In this document: piece by piece, positions 1-5,698 of the stretch
Position numbering within the stretch: the stretch's first letter is position 1
How the letters are laid out: every line of letters starts with the position of its first letter
Assembly (NCBI GenBank): GCA_023251855.1
Contig: JAHEYA010000182.1
Coordinates: 1-5,698, forward strand
DNA from: Bacteroidota bacterium
GTDB lineage: Bacteria; Bacteroidota; Bacteroidia; 2-12-FULL-35-15
DNA length: 5,698 bases
Reading direction: 5' to 3'
The notes under the pieces: model-generated
The model's input: the letters and a program-made list of their open reading frames with translations, nothing else
Told to the model about the DNA's origin: nothing
Database searches by the model: none
Position numbers and translations under genes: made by a program

Positions 1-681
1 TATTTCGATAAGGATTTAAGTACGTTTGCTAAAAAACATAACACCATTTCTCCATATGGAGCGGTAATGAAGTTGAATCAACTTATTAATAAGGATGCAA
101 TTGTTGTATCTGATTGTGGAGCAAATCTTTGCTGGGTGTACCAAGTGTTTCACCGGACAGAACAAAATTTATTTACTGCAGCAGGAAATTCCCCGATGGG
201 ATATTCATTGCCGGCAGCTATTGGTGCAGCTCTTAATGATCCATCAAAAGAAATAATTTGTTTGATAGGAGATGGTGGATTTCAAATGAACATTCAGGAA
301 TTACAAACGGTGAAACATTATAATTTAGATATTAAAATTATACTTCTTAATAATTATGGTTATGGAATTATAAAACAATTTCAGGATGCCTATTTTGAAA
401 GCAGGTATTATGCAACAGGTGAAGGATATAGTTTACCGGATTTTGAAAAGATCGCAAATGCATATGGCATCAGCTATAAGAAAATTAATAAGCTGGACGA
501 ATTGACGAAAGATTTAGTAAAAAAACCGGGTTCGGTTATTATCGATATAACGCTTGATGAAAATACATTGATAGAACCTAAATTAGAGATGGGAAGGCCT
601 ATTCATGATCAGTTCCCATATATTTCAGATGAGGAATTTAGTTCTGGAAATCGATTTTTTAAGTACACAAGAATGAAGTAA
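1..681 (+). CDS. ThDP-dependent acetolactate synthase-like enzyme, C-terminal part (5' end outside window)
   Basis: The frame is open from the first base, so this is the C-terminal 226 residues of a larger enzyme (family members are about 550-600 aa). The ATG at 67 is internal, because conserved family sequence (ISPYGAV) lies before it. Counting from base 1, the ThDP/Mg-binding motif is clear: GDG at residues 90-92, then exactly 24 residues, then NN at 117-118. The GNSPMGYSLPAAIGAAL stretch at about 62-78 is typical of the ThDP-binding domain of the IlvB/acetolactate synthase superfamily. The tail (LEMGRPIHDQFPYIS) resembles, from memory, the subgroup found in LPS loci rather than housekeeping IlvB. 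Family chemistry is decarboxylation of a 2-keto acid (often pyruvate) and transfer of the two-carbon unit to a carbonyl acceptor. Next to CDP-3,6-dideoxyhexose genes, a YerE-like role in building a branched sugar is plausible but inferred. The panB-like gene follows after 32 nt on the same strand, probably in one transcript. The FAD/central domain cannot be judged. Confidence 0.9.
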   Translation, partial: YFDKDLSTFAKKHNTISPYGAVMKLNQLINKDAIVVSDCGANLCWVYQVFHRTEQNLFTAAGNSPMGYSLPAAIGAALNDPSKEIICLIGDGGFQMNIQELQTVKHYNLDIKIILLNNYGYGIIKQFQDAYFESRYYATGEGYSLPDFEKIANAYGISYKKINKLDELTKDLVKKPGSVIIDITLDENTLIEPKLEMGRPIHDQFPYISDEEFSSGNRFFKYTRMK

Positions 682-713
682 TTTTTTAAATATAATAATT
701 AAACTAACCATAG

Positions 714-1667
714 ATGTCAATAAAATCAGCCCTTAGAAAAAACAAGACCAACATTCTTGAATTAAAAAAAATGAAAAAAGATGGGGTGCCCGTTACCTGG
801 ATAACTGCCTATGATTACCCGTTGGCGTATGTTGCAGAGCAAATAGGCATGGATATGATACTTGTTGGTGACTCAGGTGGTATGGTTCAGTTGGGCTATC
901 AAACCACACATCCGGTTACGATGGATGAGATGATAGTTTTAGCGAAAGCCGCGAGGAGAGGAGCACCCAATACCTTTATCATCGGAGATATGCCACAAGG
1001 AGCTTATGAACCTTCGGAGCGTGATGCAGTGATGAATGCTTTACGTTTTATAAAAGAAGCAGGTTGTGATGCGGTAAAATGTGAAGGAGGAAGAAGAATG
1101 GCATCTAAAATTAAAGCGATAGCAGATGCAGGAATACTTGTAATGGGGCATTTGGGGCTTACTCCACAAAGCGCATCTTCTTTTGGAGGATACAGAGTAC
1201 AAGGAAAAACAAAACAGAGTTTTGATGAAACATTTGAAGATGCTGTTGCTTTGCAGGAAGCCGGAGTTTTTGGAATACTGCTGGAAGCAATGCCTTCGGA
1301 ACCTGCAGGACAAATAGCGAAACAATTAGAAGTGCCCATTTTAGGTATTGGTGCAGGTGACCAAGTGGATGGCCAGTTAGTAATCATGCATGATGTATTG
1401 GGGCTGTATCAGCCATTTAGACCATGGTTTGCAAAATGTTATATTGCTGAAGTTGCGAAACAATTTTCTGATTATTTGATCAATTTAGAAGATCATAGAA
1501 AAACAGGCAGGGAAGAAAGAAAAGACGGATTATTAGTGCTTGCTCAAATGGCAATTGGGAAATATGTTGAAGAAGTAAAAGACAAATCATTTCCGGGGGA
1601 AACGTATAGTTATCCGATCAAAGCGGATGAATTGAAACATATCAAGGAATCGAAGTATTGGAAATAA
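714..1667 (+). CDS. panB: PanB-like ketopantoate hydroxymethyltransferase, long variant
   Basis: This 317-residue protein belongs to the PanB family (3-methyl-2-oxobutanoate hydroxymethyltransferase), cytoplasmic (beta/alpha)8 barrels that transfer a hydroxymethyl group from 5,10-methylene-THF to a 2-keto acid. Landmarks in order are TAYDYP (31-36), GDSGGM with metal/substrate residues D53-S54, GDMP with D92, VKCEGG with K122 and metal ligand E124, GHLGLTPQS (145-153), LLEAMPSE with presumed catalytic base E191, and GIGAG (211-215). All expected active-site residues are present. Most PanB proteins are about 260-280 aa. The extra length is an insertion of roughly 25-30 residues (about 249-279, charged, EDHRKTGREERKDG) and a tail (ADELKHIKESKYWK) after the usual SFPGE end. 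The start is the first ATG, and conserved PanB sequence begins near residue 12. No Shine-Dalgarno is visible. Position after a ThDP enzyme in a sugar locus suggests a paralogue for a polysaccharide precursor, not pantothenate. The true substrate is unknown, so the symbol denotes family only. Confidence 0.9.
   Translation: MSIKSALRKNKTNILELKKMKKDGVPVTWITAYDYPLAYVAEQIGMDMILVGDSGGMVQLGYQTTHPVTMDEMIVLAKAARRGAPNTFIIGDMPQGAYEPSERDAVMNALRFIKEAGCDAVKCEGGRRMASKIKAIADAGILVMGHLGLTPQSASSFGGYRVQGKTKQSFDETFEDAVALQEAGVFGILLEAMPSEPAGQIAKQLEVPILGIGAGDQVDGQLVIMHDVLGLYQPFRPWFAKCYIAEVAKQFSDYLINLEDHRKTGREERKDGLLVLAQMAIGKYVEEVKDKSFPGETYSYPIKADELKHIKESKYWK
1612..1667 (+). repeat. 3' end of panB-like gene, copy A of a 56-nt direct repeat
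   Basis: The last 56 nt of the panB-like gene, including its TAA stop, recur at 1741-1796 in the same orientation with 5 mismatches and no gaps (51/56 identical). The two copies are 129 nt apart, a multiple of three, so they share a reading frame. This copy is the functional gene end and encodes the PIKADELKHIKESKYWK tail. Confidence 0.9.
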
Positions 1668-1701
1668 TACCAGTTCCTATTGAGAATTAGTTGGTTTTTT
1701 T

Positions 1702-1740
1702 GACCTCACCCCCGACCCCTCTCCAAAGGAGAGGGGAGTG
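1702..1740. repeat. REP-like intergenic palindrome
   Basis: A GC-rich block stands out in AT-rich surroundings. It holds a perfect 9-bp inverted repeat, CCCCTCTCC (1716-1724) and GGAGAGGGG (1728-1736), with an AAA loop. A further TCAC (1706-1709) / GTGA (1738-1741) pairing sits outside an asymmetric internal loop. From memory, near-identical blocks (CCTCACCCCC then the hairpin) are scattered in intergenic regions of many Bacteroidota genomes, so I read it as a non-coding dispersed repeat. It lies between convergent genes, where it could also halt transcription or stabilise 3' ends. No T-run follows it on either strand, so it is not a classic intrinsic terminator. Its right edge coincides with the start of the duplicated panB tail. 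Confidence 0.75.
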
Positions 1741-1796
1741 ATTCGATTAAAGCCGATGAATTGAAACAAATCAAGGAGTCGAAGTATTGGAAATAA
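1741..1796 (+). pseudogene. Remnant of a panB-like 3' end, copy B of the 56-nt repeat
   Basis: This stretch translates from 1743 as SIKADELKQIKESKYWK then TAA, almost the C-terminus of the panB-like protein upstream. Of the 5 differences from copy A, 3 are synonymous (ATC/ATT, GCG/GCC, GAA/GAG) and 2 change residues (P to S, H to Q). Silent differences in third positions suggest that the copies diverged while both were coding, so this looks like the leftover end of a second panB-like allele or tandem copy, not a fresh target duplication. It has no start of its own. The frame is open leftward only through the palindrome to a TGA at 1701-1703. It should not be annotated as an expressed gene. 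Confidence 0.8.
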
Positions 1797-1814
1797 ATTT
1801 TGTAATTACAATTT

Positions 1815-2756
1815 TCAAAAATTAATTCTTTCTTTTTCTACGACAGGTGGTCTGTTCATTACCTTGGTATGAATGGCTAAAATGTACTCCCCTAATAAGC
1901 CCATAAAAAGCATTAGTACAGAAAAGAAGAAAAATATACCGATGATAACCGGGGCTAGTCCGGCTTCAAATCTATCCCAATAAATTAATTTATATACCAA
2001 ATAAACAACAGCAATTAAAAAGCTGATGATGGAAAATAAAAAACCACCTATGGTTGCAATCCTCAGTGGAACCTTTGTGTGGCTGGTTATACCAAGCATT
2101 GCCATATCATATAGCCTATAAAAATTATTACTTGTAATTCCTCTTTTGCGTTGTGGCTGACGGTATTTTATTTCAGCAATTTCAAATCCTATTTCTGAAA
2201 CAAGTCCGCGGAAATAGGGATAAGGATCATTTATATTTTTTATAATTTCCATAACACTTCTATCATACAAGCCAAAGCCGGTGAAGTTTTTAAGCAATTT
2301 TATTTCAGAGTCGGCAAGCTTAAATATGAAACCATAGTAAGCTTTTCGGATAATAAACATCATTTTGGATTCTTCACTTGTTTCTTTTATACCGACAACT
2401 ATTTTAAATCCGCTTTCCCACTTTTTTATAAATTCCTGAATCAATGAAGGTGGATCCTGAAGATCGGCAACAATTAATATTACCGCGTCACCATTGGCCT
2501 GTAACATGCCATGGTAGGGCGAACGCACTTGTCCGAAATTTCGAGTATTTACAATTATTTTTACTTTTTTGTCTACAGCTGCAATTTCTTTTAGTTTGGC
2601 AACTGTTTGATCTTGAGAATTATTATCAATAAAAATATGTTCGTAATCGTAGTTGGTCAATTTTTCAAATTCCAATTTAACGAGCGACCATAATTCTCCA
2701 ACGTTCCCTTCTTCGTTATAACAGGCGGTTACAATGCTTATTTTTTTTTGTGACAT
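1815..2756 (-). CDS. Family 2 glycosyltransferase, membrane-anchored (DPM1/GtrB-like)
   Basis: This is a complete 313-residue protein with an N-terminal GT-A domain, starting SIVTACYNEEGNVGEL (7-22), and the nucleotide-sugar motif region DNNSQD (44-49). The metal-site region ADLQDPP spans 97-103, preceded by V96 where the classical motif has Asp (DAD). A basic QRKRGITS stretch lies at about 202-209. Two strongly hydrophobic segments (about 236-258 and 267-290) would form a C-terminal membrane hairpin, as in polyprenyl-phosphate glycosyltransferases of the GtrB/ArnC/DPM1 type. Such enzymes move a sugar from a nucleotide donor to a lipid carrier at the inner face of the cytoplasmic membrane. 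The donor sugar cannot be read from sequence. As the last gene of the minus-strand operon, starting 33 nt after the SDR gene, it probably serves the same glycan. The ATG is preceded by an A-rich leader with no Shine-Dalgarno, and codons 3-5 contain an A9 tract. It ends in TGA. Confidence 0.88.
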   Translation of the reverse strand: MSQKKISIVTACYNEEGNVGELWSLVKLEFEKLTNYDYEHIFIDNNSQDQTVAKLKEIAAVDKKVKIIVNTRNFGQVRSPYHGMLQANGDAVILIVADLQDPPSLIQEFIKKWESGFKIVVGIKETSEESKMMFIIRKAYYGFIFKLADSEIKLLKNFTGFGLYDRSVMEIIKNINDPYPYFRGLVSEIGFEIAEIKYRQPQRKRGITSNNFYRLYDMAMLGITSHTKVPLRIATIGGFLFSIISFLIAVVYLVYKLIYWDRFEAGLAPVIIGIFFFFSVLMLFMGLLGEYILAIHTKVMNRPPVVEKERINF

Positions 2757-2789
2757 TATTTTTATTTTTAGAATTTAATTCAAAAGAGT

Positions 2790-3818
2790 TTATTTATAAA
2801 ATTCAACAGTTCTTTTAATTGCCTCATCAATATCAATTTGTTTTTTAATAGATAGCTTGTTGATTATTTTATTGTTATCCGGTACATAGCGCTCCGGCAA
2901 ATTATTAGTAATTTTTTTTGGTGAGGTAATAATTTCCGGTGAAGGCGAAAAATGAGAGGCTATTTTTTTTGCCAGCTGGGCTATTGAAATCTCTTCGCTG
3001 GAGCCAATGTTGTAAGGGCTTAGATTATCGCCATGAATAAGTGTTTTGAATAAACAGATAGTAAGATCAGCTGCATACATATATGATCGAATGGTTGTTC
3101 CATCACCATTGATACGAATAGGTTCTTTAGTAATGCAATTGCGGATAAAATTTCCACAAGCAAAATGAGCATCGAGTGGAAGGTAAGGTCCAATAAAAGC
3201 AAAACACCGCGCAATTTTTATCGGCAGATCAAATTTTTTGCCATAATAATTACATAAAAATTCACCTAAACGTTTGCCTTCACCATAGGCTGATCTAAGG
3301 TTCATTGTATCAGGAGAACCATTATATTCTTCAGGAATCAATTTTAGTTCAGGAGGTTGTTTGCCATATACAGCGCCTGAACTAACATATAAAGTGGATT
3401 TTATATTTTTTTCTTTGGCAAATTCGAGAACGCGTTGTGTGCCACCGTATATTGAACCTAATACATCTAATTCATCAGTCTTTTCAAGTTTGGCAGTCTC
3501 CGCAGCAGCATGAATGCAATATTTAAATTCGCCTTCAGGAAATGAAAAATCTTTTATGTCACCATTCAAATAGGTGATGGAGGTATTATTAAATTGAAGA
3601 TAATTATTTTTGAATTGTTCTGGATTACGCGTTAATACAACAACAGAGCAGTTTGTTTTATAGTTTTCATTTAAAAACAAAATGGTTTCCAAAATCCATT
3701 TTCCAAAAAAGCCGGTACCACCTGTAATAAAAATACGTGAATTGGAGAGGGCAGGAATAACATCATCCAAAGAGGAAGCGATATAATTCAGGTCTTCTGT
3801 TGGTATACGTTTTTGCAT
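2790..3818 (-). CDS. NAD(P)-dependent nucleotide-sugar epimerase/reductase (extended SDR)
   Basis: This complete 342-residue protein has the Rossmann dinucleotide-binding motif GGTGFFG (33-39, GxxGxxG spacing), acidic GDIKD (86-90), IHAAAE (102-107), SSGAVYG (146-152) and the catalytic Y178-x3-K182 pair (AYGEGK). The C-terminal substrate-binding half includes GPYLPLD (210-216), GDGTTIRSYMYAADL (238-252) and YNIGS (269-273). At the position where 4,6-dehydratases carry a T-D-E triad (typically STDEVYG) it has SSGAVYG, so a dehydratase is unlikely and a 4-ketoreductase, C-branch reductase or epimerase is more likely. About 28 residues precede the Rossmann strand, more than in many relatives. 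It starts 3 nt after the rfbH stop, so translation is probably coupled. Context suggests it acts on the CDP-4-keto-3,6-dideoxyhexose or its branched derivative, like abequose/paratose synthases or YerF. Which of these it resembles most I cannot tell. Confidence 0.85.
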   Translation of the reverse strand: MQKRIPTEDLNYIASSLDDVIPALSNSRIFITGGTGFFGKWILETILFLNENYKTNCSVVVLTRNPEQFKNNYLQFNNTSITYLNGDIKDFSFPEGEFKYCIHAAAETAKLEKTDELDVLGSIYGGTQRVLEFAKEKNIKSTLYVSSGAVYGKQPPELKLIPEEYNGSPDTMNLRSAYGEGKRLGEFLCNYYGKKFDLPIKIARCFAFIGPYLPLDAHFACGNFIRNCITKEPIRINGDGTTIRSYMYAADLTICLFKTLIHGDNLSPYNIGSSEEISIAQLAKKIASHFSPSPEIITSPKKITNNLPERYVPDNNKIINKLSIKKQIDIDEAIKRTVEFYK

Positions 3819-3821
3819 GTT

Positions 3822-5153
3822 CTATTTTTTGAAAATAGTGTGAATACTTTCAATCATATAGTCAATCATTTCATCATTTATCATAGGTGTTACACCTACC
3901 CAGAATGTATTATTCAATACCAATTTAGCATTTGGCAATGTGTCTGAATCGCGATAAGCAATATTCTTGAAATACGGTTGTTTTCGGATATCTCCGGCAA
4001 ACAGAAGTCGAGTTGCAATCTTTTTTTCATTTAATTGTTCAATTACTTGGGCTCTGGTAATGCCACAATCTTCCTTAATGGTAATTAGAAATCCAAACCA
4101 AGAAGGATCTGAATTTGGAGTAGCTTCAGGTAAAATTAATTTATCGCTTAATGAGTGTAATCCTTTTTTTAAACGTTGAAAATTATGTTTTCTTTTTTCA
4201 ACAAATGAATTTAATTTTTTCAGCTGAGCCAATCCCAGAGCGGCTTGCATATCGGTTATTTTCAAATTATATCCAACTCTTGAATAAATATATTTGTGAT
4301 CATATCCTTCCGGTAAATCTCCTAATTTCCATTTGAATCTTTTACCGCAGGTATTATCCATGCCTGTTTCGCACCAACAGTCGCGACCCCAATCTCTGAA
4401 GGATTCAAGCACTGTAGCCATTTTACTATTGCTGGTGAATACGGCACCACCTTCTCCCATGGTGATATGATGGGCAGGATAAAAGCTTAATGTGCCAATA
4501 TCTCCAAATGTGCCAACATGTTTACCTTCGTATTTGGCTCCCAGTGCATCACAACAATCTTCTATCAGCCAGAGGTTGTGTTTTTTTGTAATTTCTACGA
4601 TATGTGCTATATTAAAAGGGTTTCCCAATGTGTGGGCAACCATAATTGCTTTCGTTTTAGGAGTAATTGCTTTTTCAATTTCATCCACATTAATATTATA
4701 TGTTGGGATATGTGCATCTACAAATACTGGTTTTAAACCGTACAATAGAAAAGGATTGATGGTGGTTGGAAATGAAACAGGAGTAGTTATAAATTCATCA
4801 CCAGGCTTAATGGCCTTGTCACCCCATATTTCATCAGTTAATGCAGCAACTGCTAATAAGTTTGCAGAAGAACCGGAATTAACAGTTAAAACTTTTTTTG
4901 TGCCAATAAAAGAAGAAATTTCTTTTTCAAATTTTGTATTGAACCTACCGGTTGTAAACCAGCCGTCCAAGGCTGATTCAACTATGTATTGAATTTCAGT
5001 ATGGTCAAATACTTTTCCACTAACGGGAACAGTTGATTCTCCGGGAATAAATTTTGGAGCAGTGTGAACCAGTTTAGAATAACTTTCGATCAACGAAAAT
5101 ACTTGTTCTTTGATCTTTTCAGCTTCCGGATTTAAAATATTTGAATTGCTCAT
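3822..5153 (-). CDS. rfbH: CDP-4-keto-6-deoxy-D-glucose 3-dehydrase (E1), RfbH/DdhC/AscC family
   Basis: The complete 443-residue protein matches the length of this DegT/DnrJ/EryC1/StrS-fold family (Yersinia E1 is about 437). Two hallmarks identify it. The PLP-anchoring lysine of sugar aminotransferases is replaced by histidine in SFYPAHHITMGEGG (H228, equivalent to Yersinia E1 H220), so PLP is used for dehydration, not transamination. The [2Fe-2S] ligand pattern C-x57-C-x-C-x7-C is exact (C201, C259, C261, C269). Other landmarks are NSGSSANLLA (92-101), the PVSFPTT loop (125-131) and IEDCCDALGA (197-206). The enzyme removes the C3 hydroxyl of CDP-4-keto-6-deoxyglucose together with a flavin/iron-sulfur reductase (E3: DdhD/AscD/RfbI type), which is not in the window. 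It gives the precursor of abequose, paratose, tyvelose, ascarylose and yersiniose. It lies 16 nt after rfbG and 3 nt before the SDR gene. The start is ATG at 5153, with an A/T-rich leader and no Shine-Dalgarno. Confidence 0.96.
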   Translation of the reverse strand: MSNSNILNPEAEKIKEQVFSLIESYSKLVHTAPKFIPGESTVPVSGKVFDHTEIQYIVESALDGWFTTGRFNTKFEKEISSFIGTKKVLTVNSGSSANLLAVAALTDEIWGDKAIKPGDEFITTPVSFPTTINPFLLYGLKPVFVDAHIPTYNINVDEIEKAITPKTKAIMVAHTLGNPFNIAHIVEITKKHNLWLIEDCCDALGAKYEGKHVGTFGDIGTLSFYPAHHITMGEGGAVFTSNSKMATVLESFRDWGRDCWCETGMDNTCGKRFKWKLGDLPEGYDHKYIYSRVGYNLKITDMQAALGLAQLKKLNSFVEKRKHNFQRLKKGLHSLSDKLILPEATPNSDPSWFGFLITIKEDCGITRAQVIEQLNEKKIATRLLFAGDIRKQPYFKNIAYRDSDTLPNAKLVLNNTFWVGVTPMINDEMIDYMIESIHTIFKK

Positions 5154-5169
5154 TTAAGAATTAATACTT

Positions 5170-5698
5170 TTATTTAGTTTTTTCTAACAATAGCTGGTAA
5201 TCCTGAATTTGTTTTATCCGGTTTTCAAGTACATTATTTTTATTTATTTGAGCCAAATAGCCTTCTGCTGTTTGTTTTAATGTAGTATCGAAATCAAATT
5301 GAGGATGCCAGTTTAGCAAAGTGGTAGCTTTTGTAATATCTAATTTAAGTGAAGTTGCTTCGTGTAATTTTTTTGTGTCTTCAAAAATTTTATAATTTAT
5401 TTTCCCCGTTATAGCGATCAAGTTTTCTATTAAAGTTTGCACCTTAACATGACTTTTTTCTGATGGTCCGAAATTCCAAGAGCCTACAAATCGATTGTTG
5501 TCAAATAACTTATAAGCTAAAAGCAAATATCCATAAAGAGGATCAAGTACGTGTTGCCAAGGACGAATAGCATTTGGATTTCGTATTTCCAGATTTTCAT
5601 TTTTTATATATGATCTAAAAAAATCGGGAATAATTCTATTCACAGCCCAATCGCCACCACCGATAACATTTCCGGCTCTTCCCGTTGCAATTCGACAA
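5170..5698 (-). CDS. rfbG: CDP-glucose 4,6-dehydratase, C-terminal part (5' end outside window)
   Basis: The frame is open to the right edge, giving the last 175 residues of a protein whose family is about 355-360 aa. A GTG at 5641-5643 is internal, since conserved residues precede it. The first visible residues include TGRAGNVIGGGDWA (5-18), continuing into NRIIPDF, which is a family signature. RPWQHVL (45-51) and NFGP (75-78) are also characteristic of CDP-glucose 4,6-dehydratases (RfbG/DdhB), extended SDRs that convert CDP-glucose to CDP-4-keto-6-deoxyglucose with internal NAD+ recycling. The Rossmann motif and catalytic Tyr/Lys lie outside the window. It is the first visible gene of the minus-strand operon, and its product is the substrate of RfbH encoded 16 nt downstream. 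A glucose-1-phosphate cytidylyltransferase (rfbF) is often next to it and may lie just beyond the right edge. It ends in TAA. Confidence 0.93.
   Translation of the reverse strand, partial: CRIATGRAGNVIGGGDWAVNRIIPDFFRSYIKNENLEIRNPNAIRPWQHVLDPLYGYLLLAYKLFDNNRFVGSWNFGPSEKSHVKVQTLIENLIAITGKINYKIFEDTKKLHEATSLKLDITKATTLLNWHPQFDFDTTLKQTAEGYLAQINKNNVLENRIKQIQDYQLLLEKTK

Noticed and set aside
1004..1387. Long minus-strand open frames inside the panB-like gene
   Set aside because: They are antisense shadows of a gene with clear PanB motifs throughout, and their translations are low-complexity and match no family I recognise.
714..1667. PanB-like gene read as phosphoenolpyruvate mutase, with the ThDP enzyme as phosphonopyruvate decarboxylase (phosphonate pathway)
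   Set aside because: The superfamily is related, but the sequence has PanB landmarks (GDSGGM, GHLGLTPQS, VKCEGG) and lacks the PEP mutase EDK...NS signature.
1800..1811. 12-bp perfect AT-rich palindrome TTGTAATTACAA just past the glycosyltransferase stop, as an operon terminator
   Set aside because: It has no GC pairs beyond one per arm, no loop and no clean T-run after it on the minus strand. This is expected by chance in AT-rich DNA.
2448..2469. Loss of the first Asp of the DAD motif (V96) as a sign of an inactive glycosyltransferase
   Set aside because: The rest of the motif (ADLQDPP) and the fold landmarks are intact, and variants at this position occur in LPS-associated members of the family as I recall them.
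4492..4992. 166-codon plus-strand open frame opposite rfbH
   Set aside because: It is antisense to the well-supported rfbH region containing the Cys201 ligand and His228, and its translation shows no recognisable domain.
3822..5153. rfbH read as a PLP sugar aminotransferase
   Set aside because: The PLP lysine is replaced by His and the four Fe-S cysteines are present with exact E1 spacing.

Overview
The window looks like part of a surface-polysaccharide (O-antigen/LPS type) nucleotide-sugar locus from an AT-rich member of the Bacteroidota. The evidence is the low-GC coding style, the A-rich leaders without Shine-Dalgarno sequences, and an intergenic palindrome (arms CCCCTCTCC/GGAGAGGGG) of a kind I associate with Bacteroidota genomes. 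I cannot place the genus.

Left part, plus strand (1-1667): the C-terminal part of a thiamine-diphosphate (ThDP) enzyme of the acetolactate-synthase superfamily, open at the left edge. It is followed 32 nt later by a complete, unusually long PanB-like ketopantoate hydroxymethyltransferase. Middle (1668-1814): a convergent intergenic region with the palindromic repeat and, directly abutting it, a diverged second copy of the last 56 nt of the panB-like gene. Right part, minus strand (5698 down to 1815): a tightly packed operon in the order rfbG (CDP-glucose 4,6-dehydratase, cut by the right edge), rfbH (CDP-4-keto-6-deoxyglucose 3-dehydrase, E1), an extended-SDR sugar reductase/epimerase, and a membrane-anchored family 2 glycosyltransferase.

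How they may work together: RfbG makes CDP-4-keto-6-deoxyglucose, and RfbH (PLP plus [2Fe-2S], with a reductase partner not seen here) removes the 3-hydroxyl to give a CDP-4-keto-3,6-dideoxyhexose. In yersiniose biosynthesis a ThDP enzyme (YerE) adds a two-carbon unit to this 4-ketone and an SDR (YerF) reduces the branch. The ThDP enzyme and SDR here could do the same. The PanB-like protein, with all expected active-site residues but an insertion and a C-terminal extension, has no place in the known route. It may add a hydroxymethyl group to a keto acid or keto sugar precursor. This assignment of a branched-chain or C1-extended 3,6-dideoxy sugar is inference and is the most interesting feature of the window. 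The convergent layout and the duplicated panB tail at a repeat suggest a past recombination at the junction.
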